From Tuctoria greenei (Eukaryota > Streptophyta > Magnoliopsida > Poales > Poaceae): a stretch of DNA of 64,000 nucleotides. This document shows positions 1-10,196 of this stretch, one piece after another. A program made the position numbers and the translations under genes. Under the pieces are notes generated by a model that did not search any database, was not told the origin of the DNA, and saw only the letters and a program-made list of their open reading frames with translations. The DNA lies in the NCBI GenBank assembly GCA_036927565.1, contig JAYESD010000004.1:65408933-65472932 (forward strand). Reading direction: 5' to 3'. Each line of letters starts with the position of its first letter. Position 1 is the first letter of the stretch.

Positions 1-1010
1 TGACACTTTGTTGCTGAGCTACTTGGAGTATACAGGGTTGAATGAGATTATCTGTGACGAATTTTGTTGTTGAGATGGAGTATACTTTATCTTTGTGTTG
101 CTACTATGCTTCAGTTTTACATTCTGCACAGACTCGTGTGGAGTTCCAATGCTTCCTGGTACTTTGATGGACATTTTTTAATGTACTTCACTTTTTACAG
201 ACTAGACTTCGTACATGTAAGTTGGTCAATGTACTGCATTAGTAACTATTGTACTGCATTAGTAACTATTGTACATATTCGTTTCCTACTTCAGTTTTCC
301 GCTTCAGTTTTTAATTCTTTACATACTCGTGTGGAGTTCCAATGCTTCCTGCTACTTCGAATGGACATTTTTTAATGTACTTCACTTTTTACAGACCAGA
401 CCTTGTACATGTGAGTTTGTCGATGCACTGCATTAGTAACTATGATACATATTCTCAGAAGTTTTATTTTATATCATTTCAGAAGCAAGAAATATACAAG
501 GATGCTAAAGCAACTGTACTAAATCTTTTCAAGGAGATGCATTGCAGCAACAAGAAAGATTTTAGTAAAAATGTTAAGAAAGCTATTTTAAGTACATATT
601 CTCCTTTCATGTTTGTACTTGCAACTTGCACTATATTATACTGAAGCATAACCTTTATATTAGCTTCACATGGAAGCAATGGCAAAAGCAGACATCTCTG
701 GAGACCATTGACAATATGAAGAGGTCCATGGAAGATAATAACAGTTTGCTTCGTCCACTGTTAAGCATTAATCAAGGCCAAATGCCTCCATCTTAAGTCT
801 GCCTCAATAGGTTTTGAAGTTATAGGATTATTTTCAATTTTGTTTGATGTTTAATACTTTGCATTGAAGTTATAGGATTTGTTTGGGATTCTAAGTTACA
901 TGAATAGCATTCACATGCTCTGAAGTTATACAAAAATAACATTTACATGTTTTGAAGTTATACAAGAATAGCATATATATGTTTTGAAGTTACAGTAATG
1001 TTTGTTGGAC
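1..1010 (+). repeat. Segmental repeat, copy A (partner 36404-37404)
   Basis: This ~1 kb segment aligns almost end to end with 36404-37404. The other copy is interrupted at its right edge by a CACTA element, while this one runs on past 1010. Inside it is a direct repeat of about 193 bp: unit 1 starts near 111, unit 2 near 304, and both contain ACTCGTGTGGAGTTCC. The same internal duplication is in the partner, so it predates the larger duplication. The left edge is cut by the window, so the full length is unknown. Confidence 0.85.
483..796 (+). pseudogene. 3' exons of a probable CACTA (En/Spm) transposase-associated protein
   Basis: Two exon-like blocks are visible. The first (about 483-593) follows a good acceptor (ATTTCAG) and encodes a KQEIYKDAKA...LFKEMHCS-type segment. 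Plant Ptta/En/Spm (Transposase_24-like) proteins have a similar 'K.KY....PSALDLFKEMHCSKK.GFS' stretch. The second (about 664-796) follows TTATATTAG and reads through a polar ETIDNMKRSMEDNN-like helix to a TAA at 794-796. The donor of the first block is weak (no clean GT at the expected place), so splicing here may be lost. The 5' exons lie outside the window. The family assignment is from remembered similarity and is moderate; the exon structure is supported by its conservation in the copy at 36888-37201. Confidence 0.45.
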
Positions 1011-1129
1011 GAATTATATGAATATTGAACAAATTCATACAATATTTCGGTTGTCGTGTGATTTCCTATTATTCTATAACGATATCAATTATTGTGCCAC
1101 ATCCTCTCTCTTATTTATCACGAAAATAT

Positions 1130-1576
1130 TTGTCATAAATGCATTGCCACATCAGCTACCGCCTACACATAATTTATGACAAATCTTTTCGTCGTAATCT
1201 TTTTGATACATCATTTGTCATGTGGCTTGCCACGTCATCGTATTTATGATGAACATTTCTGTCACAATTTTTTTGACACATCATTTGCCACATCACTCGT
1301 CATCAGCCACGTGGAAAGGCACAAGTGTATGAATTGTGACATTTTTAAACACACTTATGACAAATTAGAGCGTTACAAATTTATTGTGGATTGTAGTGTG
1401 CATCATAAAAGCTATGACGATTTTTTGCTGATCGTTATAGTTGTTCATTTAACACGTACCTTTTATGATGATGTCCTATTCGTCATAATGGCATCACCGA
1501 AAAACAAACTATGACAAAAAAAATTGTACATAGTGATGTAATCATTATATCACAAAAGGCCTAGAAGGTTGTAGTG
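1130..1576. mobile_element. CACTA-type terminus with TATGACA/G subterminal repeats
   Basis: The stretch is dense in short direct and inverted copies of TTATGACGA, TATGACAAAT and TTCGTCATAA. It ends at 1576 in GAAGGTTGTAGTG, the reverse complement of a CACTACAACCTTC terminus. A related left terminus (CATTACAAC...TAGGCCTT) lies at 25685. No open reading frame in the block looks like a protein. The left border is not defined; 1011-1130 is AT-rich with nothing recognised. Confidence 0.6.
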
Positions 1577-2225
1577 ATGTTTATAGCGAGGGTGAGTACA
1601 TAGAGTACTCAGCAAATGTGAGAAAAGTATGATATGAACGCAATTACGACATCATGCATGCAAAGGTTACTTAATTGCTAGCCTTCAATGATTTATTATG
1701 TTACCCTGAAGCTTCATGATTAAATAGTATAAATGAAATCATCATCCCAGGATTAAAATATAAATTCAATACATACATTCTCATAGTCCTCCGAGATGAA
1801 TGGTAGATTCTTCGCAATTGCGTCCTCCAACCTGATACATATAATATATACATATTAATATGCAGAACAGACGAAGAACATTGCTAAAAGGGACAACAAT
1901 AATGGTTGCCGAATGCACTGACCTTCACATTGATTTTAAGGGCAATATTTTCAAAATATTGGTCGTCTATATTGAAATTGGGATTGATGCATTGAGAAAC
2001 TAGTTGTCTATATTGGTTGTCTATACCAAGTTTAGTCGTTAAATATTGAAACATCCTGGTGCACCATGAGACAAGCCACCAACGGTTCTGCTCATAGGTA
2101 CGCAGTCTAACAATCCTGGAAGCTGTCTAACCGTCAGCTATACATCGGTGTGATCATCGGGGCTCATTTAGATCTGATCCGAGTTCTTCTTCGATAGAAC
2201 ATTAGAAAGCTCATCTAATAGAGAC
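1577..2225. other. No gene recognised; left half of the copia target site
   Basis: AT-rich DNA without a convincing ORF or repeat. The last five bases (GAGAC, 2221-2225) are the target-site duplication of the copia element, so this stretch was originally continuous with 8185 onward (…CTAATAGAGAC then TCCATCGGG…). Confidence 0.5.
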
Positions 2226-2860
2226 TGATAGAAATCAAGAGGGAGCCCAAAGATCAATAGCCACTAAATCATCTCGAATTATATGGAGAAAACTGATTAC
2301 AACATGAACACCAAGTGATATCTCTCAAATTGCACAAGAACACTAATAATACCTTCTCCTCTATCTTTGTTGTTGCTTGACGATGCGGCCATCGAGCCAA
2401 CAAGGCGAGGCCGCAAGAAGAACGACGACGAGAGGCGTTTCCCCTTGTTTTTCTCTTGGTATTGTTGATCGGATTCTGAGAATTGAGAGAGTTCTTGTGT
2501 CTAATGTGTATTGACAACACCACACACAATCATACACATAACCCTCGACTTATATATGACCAAGAGCAAGAGGGGGCCTCCCACCATTAGAGACAGTTAA
2601 GTCCCCCGATCAGGGACATAATTGTCGGTGGGTTGCGTCCTTTCAATTAGAACACTTGTTATTTTCGAGTTCAAACTGACATTAACTAAAAAGACCGGAC
2701 TCGTCTGGTCAAGGTCCGGACTAGTTCGATGTCCTTACTGGACAACATCGGACTAGTCCGATGTCCTTACTGGACAACATCGGACTAGTCTGGTCTTATA
2801 TCTGACTAGTCCGGACCGGACTAGTCCGTCCACTACCGGACTAGTCCGGTAGTGCTAACA
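2226..2860 (-). repeat. Copia 3' LTR
   Basis: 635 bp, from TGATAG to CTAACA. It holds two tandem copies of a ~32 bp unit built on GGACTAGTCCG and TCCTTACTGGACAACATC, where the right LTR has one. GGACTAGTCC-type palindromes recur throughout the LTR and in the leader. Confidence 0.93.
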
Positions 2861-2871
2861 TTCTCCCCCTT
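2861..2871 (-). promoter_or_regulatory. Copia polypurine tract
   Basis: Read on the minus strand this is AAGGGGGAGAA, directly abutting the left LTR. That is the expected place for the plus-strand primer of a copia element transcribed on the minus strand. Confidence 0.85.
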
Positions 2872-3061
2872 GAACTCGAAACTGAAACTTATTAACTTAC
2901 TTAATATAAACTTAGTGTCCACTTTTTCATGCTTGACATATAGGGCATAACGCATCACAACAACCATTTACGTATTGTTGGACTCGAGGACCACAATACA
3001 TCTCACACTTAAAAATGAACCTTACTCTTACTTGGCCCCTAAATATCCAGTGATCAGAGGT

Positions 3062-5570
3062 TCTTCTTTAAACCTATGCTAGCCACGTGTTCACTGAACA
3101 CTTTGGGTGAAAGACCTTTTGTAAGCGGATCCGCAAGCATTCGCTTGGTACAAATTTGCTCAATAATCATGACCTAATATGATCCTGGATTTACTCCTTT
3201 ACAACACATACCTTATGTCAATGTGTTTGACATCACATATGACTTGTTGTCTCTGGAGTACAAAAAACTTAAGTGGTTTAATACTGTCAACCACTCACAA
3301 TTCGGGTTTACTTACTATGTCTGCTCGGTGGTCTCATTTATAATACATATTTGGTATGCATCACACATAATGCAGTGACCCTAAATTAGGAGTTTTTTCC
3401 ACAATAAAGCTCCATTATGCGAGTGTTGATTACTGATGTGGATTTACTACACATTTTACACAAACTGAGTCTTAGTAAGTCATATTCCAATGACTTAATC
3501 TTATACTTAACTTACCATGAGACATTGATAATTGCAAAACTGCACGTAATACTTATTTCCATCCAGTCATCTGGATTTGACTTACTTATGCCAAAATTAA
3601 CCCGATACTTAAACTTTGTCAAGGTAACTTAGGAATTGAGCAAAACTTAAAACTTCTGACAGTAAGAAGTTTTGGAACTGATTCTTATTAGGTCAACCTC
3701 TTATTGGTTCCATACTTACCAACCTTGACTCATTAGAGCAGACAAAGATTTATTTTCATTCATACCGTACTTTCCAAGTACGCTCCTTAAGTATGCCTTT
3801 TGCGCTAAACATAACACCCCTTTATTCTTTCTCGGTGAATTTCTATGCTCAGTACATAGAATGCTTCACCAAGATCTTTCATATCAAAATTAGAGGACAA
3901 GAACTTCTTAGTTTCTGATAGTAGATTGACATCACTACTTGCAAGTAGTATATCATCTACATAAAGCACGAGGAAAATAAATTTCTCATCTTTAAACTTA
4001 CTATAAATGCAATTGTCCTCCTCATTTTGTTTAAACCCAAACTTTCTCACTGTCTTATTGAACCTGAGATACCACTGTCTTAATGCTTGATTAAGTCTAT
4101 AAATGAACTTTCTTAAGTGGCATCTCATATGTTCCTTACCCTTAACAACAAAACCTTTCGATTGTGTCATATAGACATTCTCATATAGATCACCATTGAG
4201 AGACGTTGTTTTTACATCCACCTAATGTAACTCTAAATTGTAATGTGCAACTAATGTCATAATGATTCTGAATGAATCTTTACCTTTTGCAACAAGTCTG
4301 GACTTAAACTTATCAATATTCCCTTTGGAGTCACGTTTAGTTTTGTAGACCCATTTATAACCTACTGTTTTGGCTCCATTAGGAATCTTAACTAAATTCT
4401 TGACTTTGTTTGCTTCCATAGACCTTATTTCATCCTCCATGACTTTACGCCATTCAGATGTTTGAGGACTTCTTATATCTTCTTCAAATGTGGTGGGATC
4501 ACCCTCTATTTGAATTGCCTCACTTAAATAGGTCTCATAATCGTCCGAAATGGCCGATTCTCTTTTTTCTTTGAGATCTTCTTAATTGCACATTGTCCTC
4601 ATTTTGAGACTGTTGTTGCTCTTCATTATTAATGATAACAGGCTGAGAATGTTCAACCTTTCTTAATAATTCCATTGTCAATGCAGAACTAACAATAGGT
4701 GTTGAATCTTTACCAATAGGAATTGATAATTCAACAATAGTAGGTAATGAGAAATAAGGTTCTTGAATCATAGGAGTGGGTACATCAACCCGCTTCTCTT
4801 CAAGATTAATTTCTCGTCTTACCGTACTCCTCCTGATCATGGCATCCTCTATTAAGACGGCATGCCCTATTTGCACAAACTTAGTATATCGTTCTGGACA
4901 ATAGAAACGATATTCCTTACTATTTTATGCATAGCCAATAAAATGGCAACTTATTGTCTTGGCATCCAACTTACCAATGTTTGGGTTAAACATTATTGCC
5001 TCAACGGGACAGCCCCATATATGCATATAACTTAATGAGGACTTACGTCCTCCACAACTTATATGGTGTTTTAGACACCAACTTACTAGGGATCCGATTT
5101 AGCATATGAATAGTGCTTTTAATGCATCCATCCATAAGCTAACCGGCAAATCTGATTGACTTAACATGGATCCTACCATATCCATTAGCGTACGGTTGAA
5201 CCGTTCCGCTACTCAATTTTACTGAGGCTCGCCCGAGGTTTAAATACTGGGTGACTATGCCATTTTCCTGTACAAACCGAGCAAATGGTCCAGGAACTTG
5301 GCCATACGGGGTATGACGACCGTAGTATTCACCACCACGATCGGATCTTACCACTTTTATCTTAATTTTGTGCTGATTTTCAACTTCATCCTTAAATATC
5401 ATAAATTTATCCAACGCTTCAGAGTGTTCTTTAAATGGATAAATATAGCCATAGCGAGAATAGTCATCCGTGAAGGTTCTGAATGAATCAAAACCATCAA
5501 CAGATACTACAAGAAATGGACCACAAATGTCTCTATGCATTAACTCCAAATTCCCGCACTGCATATGGCA
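3062..5570 (-). pseudogene. Copia pol: integrase, reverse transcriptase, RNase H (broken)
   Basis: Read on the minus strand: integrase core at 5139-5564 (HRDICGP and RSDRGGEY carry two of the three catalytic acidic residues; the third, Glu, is lost in a frame change). A hydrophilic linker follows at 4535-4876. RT N-terminal part is at 4222-4440, and the RT core with the catalytic LYVDD motif at 3805-4221. The RNase H tail (MLADPLTKGL, HVASI) is near 3070-3145. The two RT blocks are in one frame, separated by a TAG at 4222-4224 (family members have Gln). The fingers segment usually found between LVAKG and DSFRIIM is missing, an in-frame deletion of about 20 codons. RNase H at 3150-3800 is heavily shifted. 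Dead as a protein gene. Confidence 0.9.
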
Positions 5571-5774
5571 CCCTTTATTAATTTTCTTAGTCTATGCATT
5601 CTTCTGAATCCGAAAAATTCAAATGAGGAAGAATCGATTGTGAAATCAATTGTTCAATTCTCCCCCTCGAAATATGGCCTAAGCGACAATGCCATAATTT
5701 CAAAGACATTTCAGAATCGATTCTCTTACTCTTACTCTGATGTGAGGAAAACTGATTGTCTCTTACAACAGCAT

Positions 5775-6580
5775 TTAAAGAAGCTTATGCATTCGTTTTG
5801 ATGGTGACCTTGGTCTAAACAAAAGTGGCACTGATCTTTCTCTACTTTCACATCCTTTCTTTAAGGATGGCTTTGTAGAGCCTTATCTTTATCTTTATCA
5901 TGGTGAGAAGAATCATGATACTTAAAAGATTGCTTAGAAGAATTCTTCTTCTTAGCCTTATATTTTCCCTTCACGTAATTAATAGCATCATTACCATGAA
6001 GGAACATAATCCTCTCTTCCTCCTGAACACACATAGCCCTGAGTTTTTCTATGTTCCATAGTTCAGGCTGAGAGTCATAGTTGATGACAAATGTCGATAT
6101 TGTCATCCTTAAAATGTGCTCTCTCACACCACCTCCATAATACTTTTTGGTGACAAGTCTCTTGATAAGAGTACTTGCTGTTATCTTAGAGGAACCAGTA
6201 AACCGATTCTTAATCTTTTGGAGGTACTCAGTGGCAATCTCACATTTAGGGATTGCTCCCCGAATGGTCTAAGTGATAGTGCCCTTAATAACTATCAAAC
6301 ATTTCCTGTTTGATTGTTTCCACTTAAATTTGGCTATATCACAAGCCAATAACTTATTAGTATAGTCCTTTGTCCTCATAACATAGGCTTCCTGTGTTTC
6401 ATCAACTTTTCTTACTGAAGCCACCGGCTCAACTGAGTATGGAGTTGTGAGAGACAAGTCCGTCTCGGAGACGTTCAAAACAATCTCCAACTTTTCTCTC
6501 CATCTCTCATAATTTCTTATATTGAATAGATCAATGGAAGTGATGCAACACAGTGCTGAATTCTCATTTGAGGAAACATC
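5775..6580 (-). pseudogene. Copia gag with zinc knuckle (broken)
   Basis: Minus-strand blocks at 6269-6490 and 5861-6127, with a linking block between, read as a copia Gag (UBN2-type). Features seen are NYERWREKLEI near the start, QEEERI, and a lysine-rich tail. Further along, in another frame near 5780-5835, is a zinc knuckle with spacing C-x2-C-x4-H-x4-C. Stops between the blocks show that the frame is broken at least twice. Gag would coat the element RNA in virus-like particles in the cytoplasm. Confidence 0.8.
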
Positions 6581-6632
6581 TTAATAAAAAAAACGAGATC
6601 ATGAGTGAATGCATAGATATTAATCATAAGGT

Positions 6633-7064
6633 AATGTTGAGTTTTATCTTTAACTTTGGTTACTTGACCAAAACTCAACATTTATGAATAACTGAAAAAC
6701 AACATAGTAATTTATCTTTCACTTTGGTTACTCGACCAAATTACTATGTTCTTAAAAGAGAATGTCATTAATGCCTTTCGCTTTGGTTACTCGGCCAATA
6801 ATGACATTAAAACATTACATTGGAGAACAACTGAAATACATAGTAATTTATCTTTCGCTTTGGTTACTCGACCAAATTACTATGCACTTAAACTGAAAAT
6901 GTCATTAATGCCTTTCGCTTTGGTTACTCAGCCAATAATGACATAATATGGCTTAAAAACATGGCAATTCTTTTTTTTGCTTTGGTTACTCAATAGAATT
7001 CCATGCAACTTAAAATAACATAGCAATTTATCTTTTGCTTTGGTTACTCGATCAAATTGCTATG
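6633..7064 (-). repeat. Array of seven stem-loops in the copia leader
   Basis: Seven hairpins at 6633-6682, 6702-6749, 6761-6808, 6838-6884, 6898-6944, 6961-7005 and 7018-7064. Each has a 9-13 bp stem and a loop containing the invariant 11-mer CTTTGGTTACT. Stem sequences differ between units while pairing is kept (for example CATAGTAATTT/AAATTACTATG against CATAGCAATTT/AAATTGCTATG). The array lies between the primer site and gag, in the untranslated leader of the element RNA. Function unknown; packaging, dimerisation or small-RNA production are possible inferences. Confidence 0.88.
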
Positions 7065-7558
7065 ACATTGTAAACTTAATTCACAGCAGAAGCTTAATCA
7101 AATAAGCAAAGTTAATTGTATAGTCTGGACTAGTCCGCACGGGGCCGAACTAATCCGAACTCTTACAGAACCATGATTGAACAAGTTCGCTCCATAAGAC
7201 GGACAAGTTCGGTACTGTACCATAAACATTTAATCCGTTCTTTATTCAACTATTCGAGTTTGGTCTGTACTATTCCGGACTAGTACGGCCAACCCCGGAA
7301 AAGTTTCAAATAAAAAACCAAAAAATGTCGAAATATCTTACCAAATCAACTTAATTTTCACAATGGATTTCATCCAAAGTGATTAATTGGTTTTTCAATC
7401 AGATGAACGTGTCAAAACGCCCTGATCCGAAAAAACTAACCACTTAATTGTGGCACAACGGACTAGTCCGACCCTTAGATCGGACAAGTCCAGATCATTA
7501 AAACATTCAGCAAAAAACTTCGATCAAAAATCAATTCGAAATGATTAGTGGTCTAAAT

Positions 7559-7571
7559 GGCTCTGGTACCA
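7559..7571 (-). promoter_or_regulatory. Copia primer-binding site (tRNA-iMet type)
   Basis: On the minus strand TGGTACCAGAGCC, one base away from the LTR. It matches the 3' end complement of plant initiator-Met tRNA (TGGTATCAGAGC) with one change. Confidence 0.9.
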
Positions 7572-7572
7572 T

Positions 7573-8179
7573 TGTTAGAAATCAAGAGGGAGCCCAAAGA
7601 TCAAATAGCCACTAAATCATCTCGAATTACATGGAGAAAATTGATTACAACATGAACACCAAGTGCTATCTCTCAAATTGCACAAGAACACTAATAATAC
7701 CTTCTCCTCCATCTTTGTTGTTGCTTGACGATGCGGCCATCGAGCCAACAAGGCGAGGCCGCAAGAAGAACGACGACGAGAAGTGTTTGCCCTTGTTTTT
7801 CTCTTGGTATTGTTGATCGGATTTTGAGAATTGAGAGAGTTCTTGTGTCTAATGTGTATTCACAACACCACACACAATCATACACATAACCCTCTCCTTA
7901 TATATGACCAAGAGATACAAGAGGGGGCCTCCCACCCTTAGAGACAGTTAAGTCCCCCGATCAGGGACATAATTGTCAGTGGGTTGTGTCCTTTCAATTA
8001 GAACACATGTTATTTTTGAGTTCAAACTGACATTAACTGAAAAGACTGGACTAGTACGGTCAAGGTCCGGACTAGTCTGATGTCCTTACTGGACAACATC
8101 GGACTAGTCTAGTCTTATATCGGACTAGTCCGGACCGTACTAGTCCATCCACTACCGGACTAGTCCGGTAGTGCTAACA
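7573..8179 (-). repeat. Copia 5' LTR
   Basis: 607 bp, TGTTAG...CTAACA, followed by target duplication GAGAC at 8180-8184. It should carry the promoter, reading leftward. A TTATATATGACC stretch near 7895-7906 could hold the TATA box, but I cannot fix the start site. Confidence 0.92.
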
Positions 8180-8184
8180 GAGAC

Positions 8185-8690
8185 TCCATCGGGATGAGCT
8201 CATCTAGTTCCTAGGCTTGGTTTAGCCGCGTAGGATGTCTTCAACCGCTACTGGGACAATTCACACCCATCTATGAAGCTAGTTAGACTTCGTTTCAACT
8301 ACACAGTAGATAATAATGGTTGTCAATTTTTGCTCGTATCTAAGAGCAGCTACTTAAACTCTAAGCAAATGAAGAATGTGTCAGTGTTTACTCCCTTCTA
8401 ACAAGCAAGAAGAAAGCTCGAAGAAGAAAGAGAAAAGAAAAGGAAAGAAGAAAGCTCGGAGGAGGAAAGAGGAAAGAAAAGAAAAGGAAAGAAGAAATAT
8501 CAGAGATGGAAAGAAGAAAGCTCGGAGCTGGTTCATCGGAGCTGGCAAGCAAGGCGGGCAGCGGGGGAAGCGGGTGAGCAAGGCGGCAAGCAGACAAAAA
8601 AGTAATAGTTTATTGAAACTAAGATATAAAAATCAGTCATATTTTTATATAATTGTAGAATACCAAACACATACTATTAGTATGTAACAT
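8185..8690. repeat. Polypurine low-complexity tract (8403-8525) in gene-free DNA
   Basis: About 120 bp of GAA/GGA-rich sequence, arranged as roughly three imperfect copies of a unit ending AAGAAGAAAGCTCG. It gives Lys/Arg-rich and Leu/Phe-rich open frames that are not credible proteins. The rest of the stretch shows nothing. Confidence 0.6.
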
Positions 8691-9000
8691 GTGTTGCTCT
8701 CCATCATCAGATGTTGAATCTCAACACAAGTGCATGAGACGAGCCACCAAAGATAATATCATTCACATATATCTGGTATTCATAATTACATATGCTGCAG
8801 CCGATTGCCCTTAATCGGCTTTAAACAAACAGGCACACATCCATTCCATGAAGCACTCAAGAAATCAAATTCGAACAAACCATGTCCTGAAAGACACGTA
8901 GCATTTGGGTGCTGCCAGTCCACTACAGACTCAGCCAAATCAACACAGGCTGAGTCATCTGCACGTACAAGCTCCACTTTGTCATCCACCCAGTCTTTTT
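8690..9000 (-). pseudogene. Ty1/copia relic (RT motif plus gag/pol-like segment)
   Basis: On the minus strand, 8690-8790 reads QIYVNDIIFG followed by GSSHALV, the copia RT active-site motif with the first Asp of DD changed to Asn. The adjoining minus-strand frame 8786-8989 (ADDSACVDLAES...) shares words with 21583-21720, so both appear to derive from one copia family. Fragment only. Confidence 0.6.
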
Positions 9001-9184
9001 TTCTGTTTTCATTTTCTTTTCTTTATTAATTGTTATTATTCATTTCCTTTTGATGAATTGTTATTTTTTATTTATTACTTGCAAGCCCAAAGGGAAGGAG
9101 GCTCATGAGACACATGAAGAAGAAGATACTGATGATGTAAGCACAGATATGGATGATGAAGAGACATGAACATTTCATAAGGAC

Positions 9185-9186
<2 letters not shown>

Positions 9187-9255
<69 letters not shown>
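9187..9255. repeat. (TA)n microsatellite
   Basis: About 69 bp of nearly pure TA dinucleotide with one CA interruption. Confidence 0.95.
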
Positions 9256-9494
9256 GAATCATAAAGAAACCACATGACAATCATAACCACATTGCCAATG
9301 CTCTTTCAGATTGTGAATAGCCTGTCTCTGATTGGCTCTTGTTGATCAACTGATTTGTGGTCTCAATCCGAATTACAATGTTCTTAGTCAAATGTTGCCT
9401 CCATTGCCCTCATTCCCAACCATACCACACAAGCCAGAAATGGTATATATCGTCCCAAAGTCTAGTTCACTAATGTCACCCCTAGAATGCAATC

Positions 9495-10140
9495 TGTAGG
9501 ATAGAAGAGCACGTGAAAAGCTACCATAGGGAGGTGAATGGTAGATTTAAACTTTTTTAGCGGAAGTAAAGAAAATCCCTTGGTAGAAAATCAATCTGTT
9601 AAGAAACAGTGTGTGTAATCTGTTTTCAACGTGTCCAACCATGATAAAAACAAGTGTAGATTGTAGAGAATGAAGTCACAAAACTAATGCAACAAGAATC
9701 ACATGAAAACACTAAGTAGAATTCGAAATATGATCAAAAGACTAGATGAAGGTCAATCTGTTCTATCCGATTTAAAAATAGATCAGCAACACTGCAAAGA
9801 AACTCAGTGTAAAATTTCCACAGACTATAGATAATTAAGTTGTGAAGAAACCTAAAAAGAATCACGTCAGTTGGATCTGTACAATGCGAGTTATGATCAA
9901 AATATAGAAGCAACCCCGGTCTATCTAGAAACTCAGCGAGAAAAACATGTCTGAAACAAGTCGGACAAACAAGAAACAAAAGCTCTTTTAAAACTATGAT
10001 ATTTATTCAATAGAACACAAGAGGAACAGCCAAAAGTCATCTCCCCATGAGCTTTGTTCTCCCTTGCTTATATTACCAATCCTAAGGCCAATCCAATCCT
10101 AAATAGGATTCTAATCCTACTCAGTTTTAACCGAAACTTT
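9495..10140 (-). other. Possible copia LTR fragment
   Basis: The first ~35 bp (TGTAGGATAGAAGAGCACG...) resemble the sequence at 20545 (TGTAGTAGCGAAGAGCATG...). At 20530-20541 that second copy is preceded by a degenerate reverse-complement primer site (GGCTCTAATACA). Both therefore look like left edges of copia-type LTRs on the minus strand. No matching second end was found. The rest is AT-rich with no gene. Confidence 0.35.
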
Positions 10141-10196
10141 CACTACAAGGATTCCAATTTATCGCAACGGAAAAACTCTTTGCAATAGGTCATTTT
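10141..10196 (+). mobile_element. Left terminus of a degenerate family-1 CACTA element
   Basis: CACTACAAGGATTCC, then TATCGCAACG and TTTGCAATAGG, match the termini at 37405 and 44772 (CACTACCAGGATTCCGGG...). The match stops at about 10190, where the gypsy-type LTR begins; the rest of this CACTA relic reappears at 15225. Confidence 0.7.

Larger units (their letters stand above)
2226..8179 (-). mobile_element. Complete Ty1/copia LTR retrotransposon, coding region decayed
   Basis: The element has two LTRs (2226-2860 and 7573-8179). The LTR ends are TGTTAG...CTAACA (the left copy mutated to TGATAG). Flanking GAGAC duplications lie at 2221-2225 and 8180-8184. A tRNA-iMet-type primer site sits next to the right LTR and a polypurine tract next to the left, so transcription runs on the minus strand. 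Gene order gag, integrase, RT, RNase H identifies Ty1/copia. Gag and pol carry several stops and frame changes, so the copy cannot make its own proteins. The LTRs remain easily alignable. The main LTR length difference is one extra copy of a ~32 bp internal repeat (TCCTTACTGGACAACATC) in the left LTR. Confidence 0.95.

Noticed and set aside
5298..5486. Plus-strand ORFs at 5298-5486, 5565-5801 and 6116-6313
   Set aside because: Antisense shadows of copia integrase and gag.
8376..8687. Lys/Glu/Arg-rich ORF and Leu/Phe/Ser-rich antisense ORFs
   Set aside because: Both arise from the polypurine low-complexity tract.
9068..9290. Two minus-strand ORFs with long Tyr-Ile runs, like membrane segments
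   Set aside because: Translation of the (TA)n microsatellite at 9187-9255.
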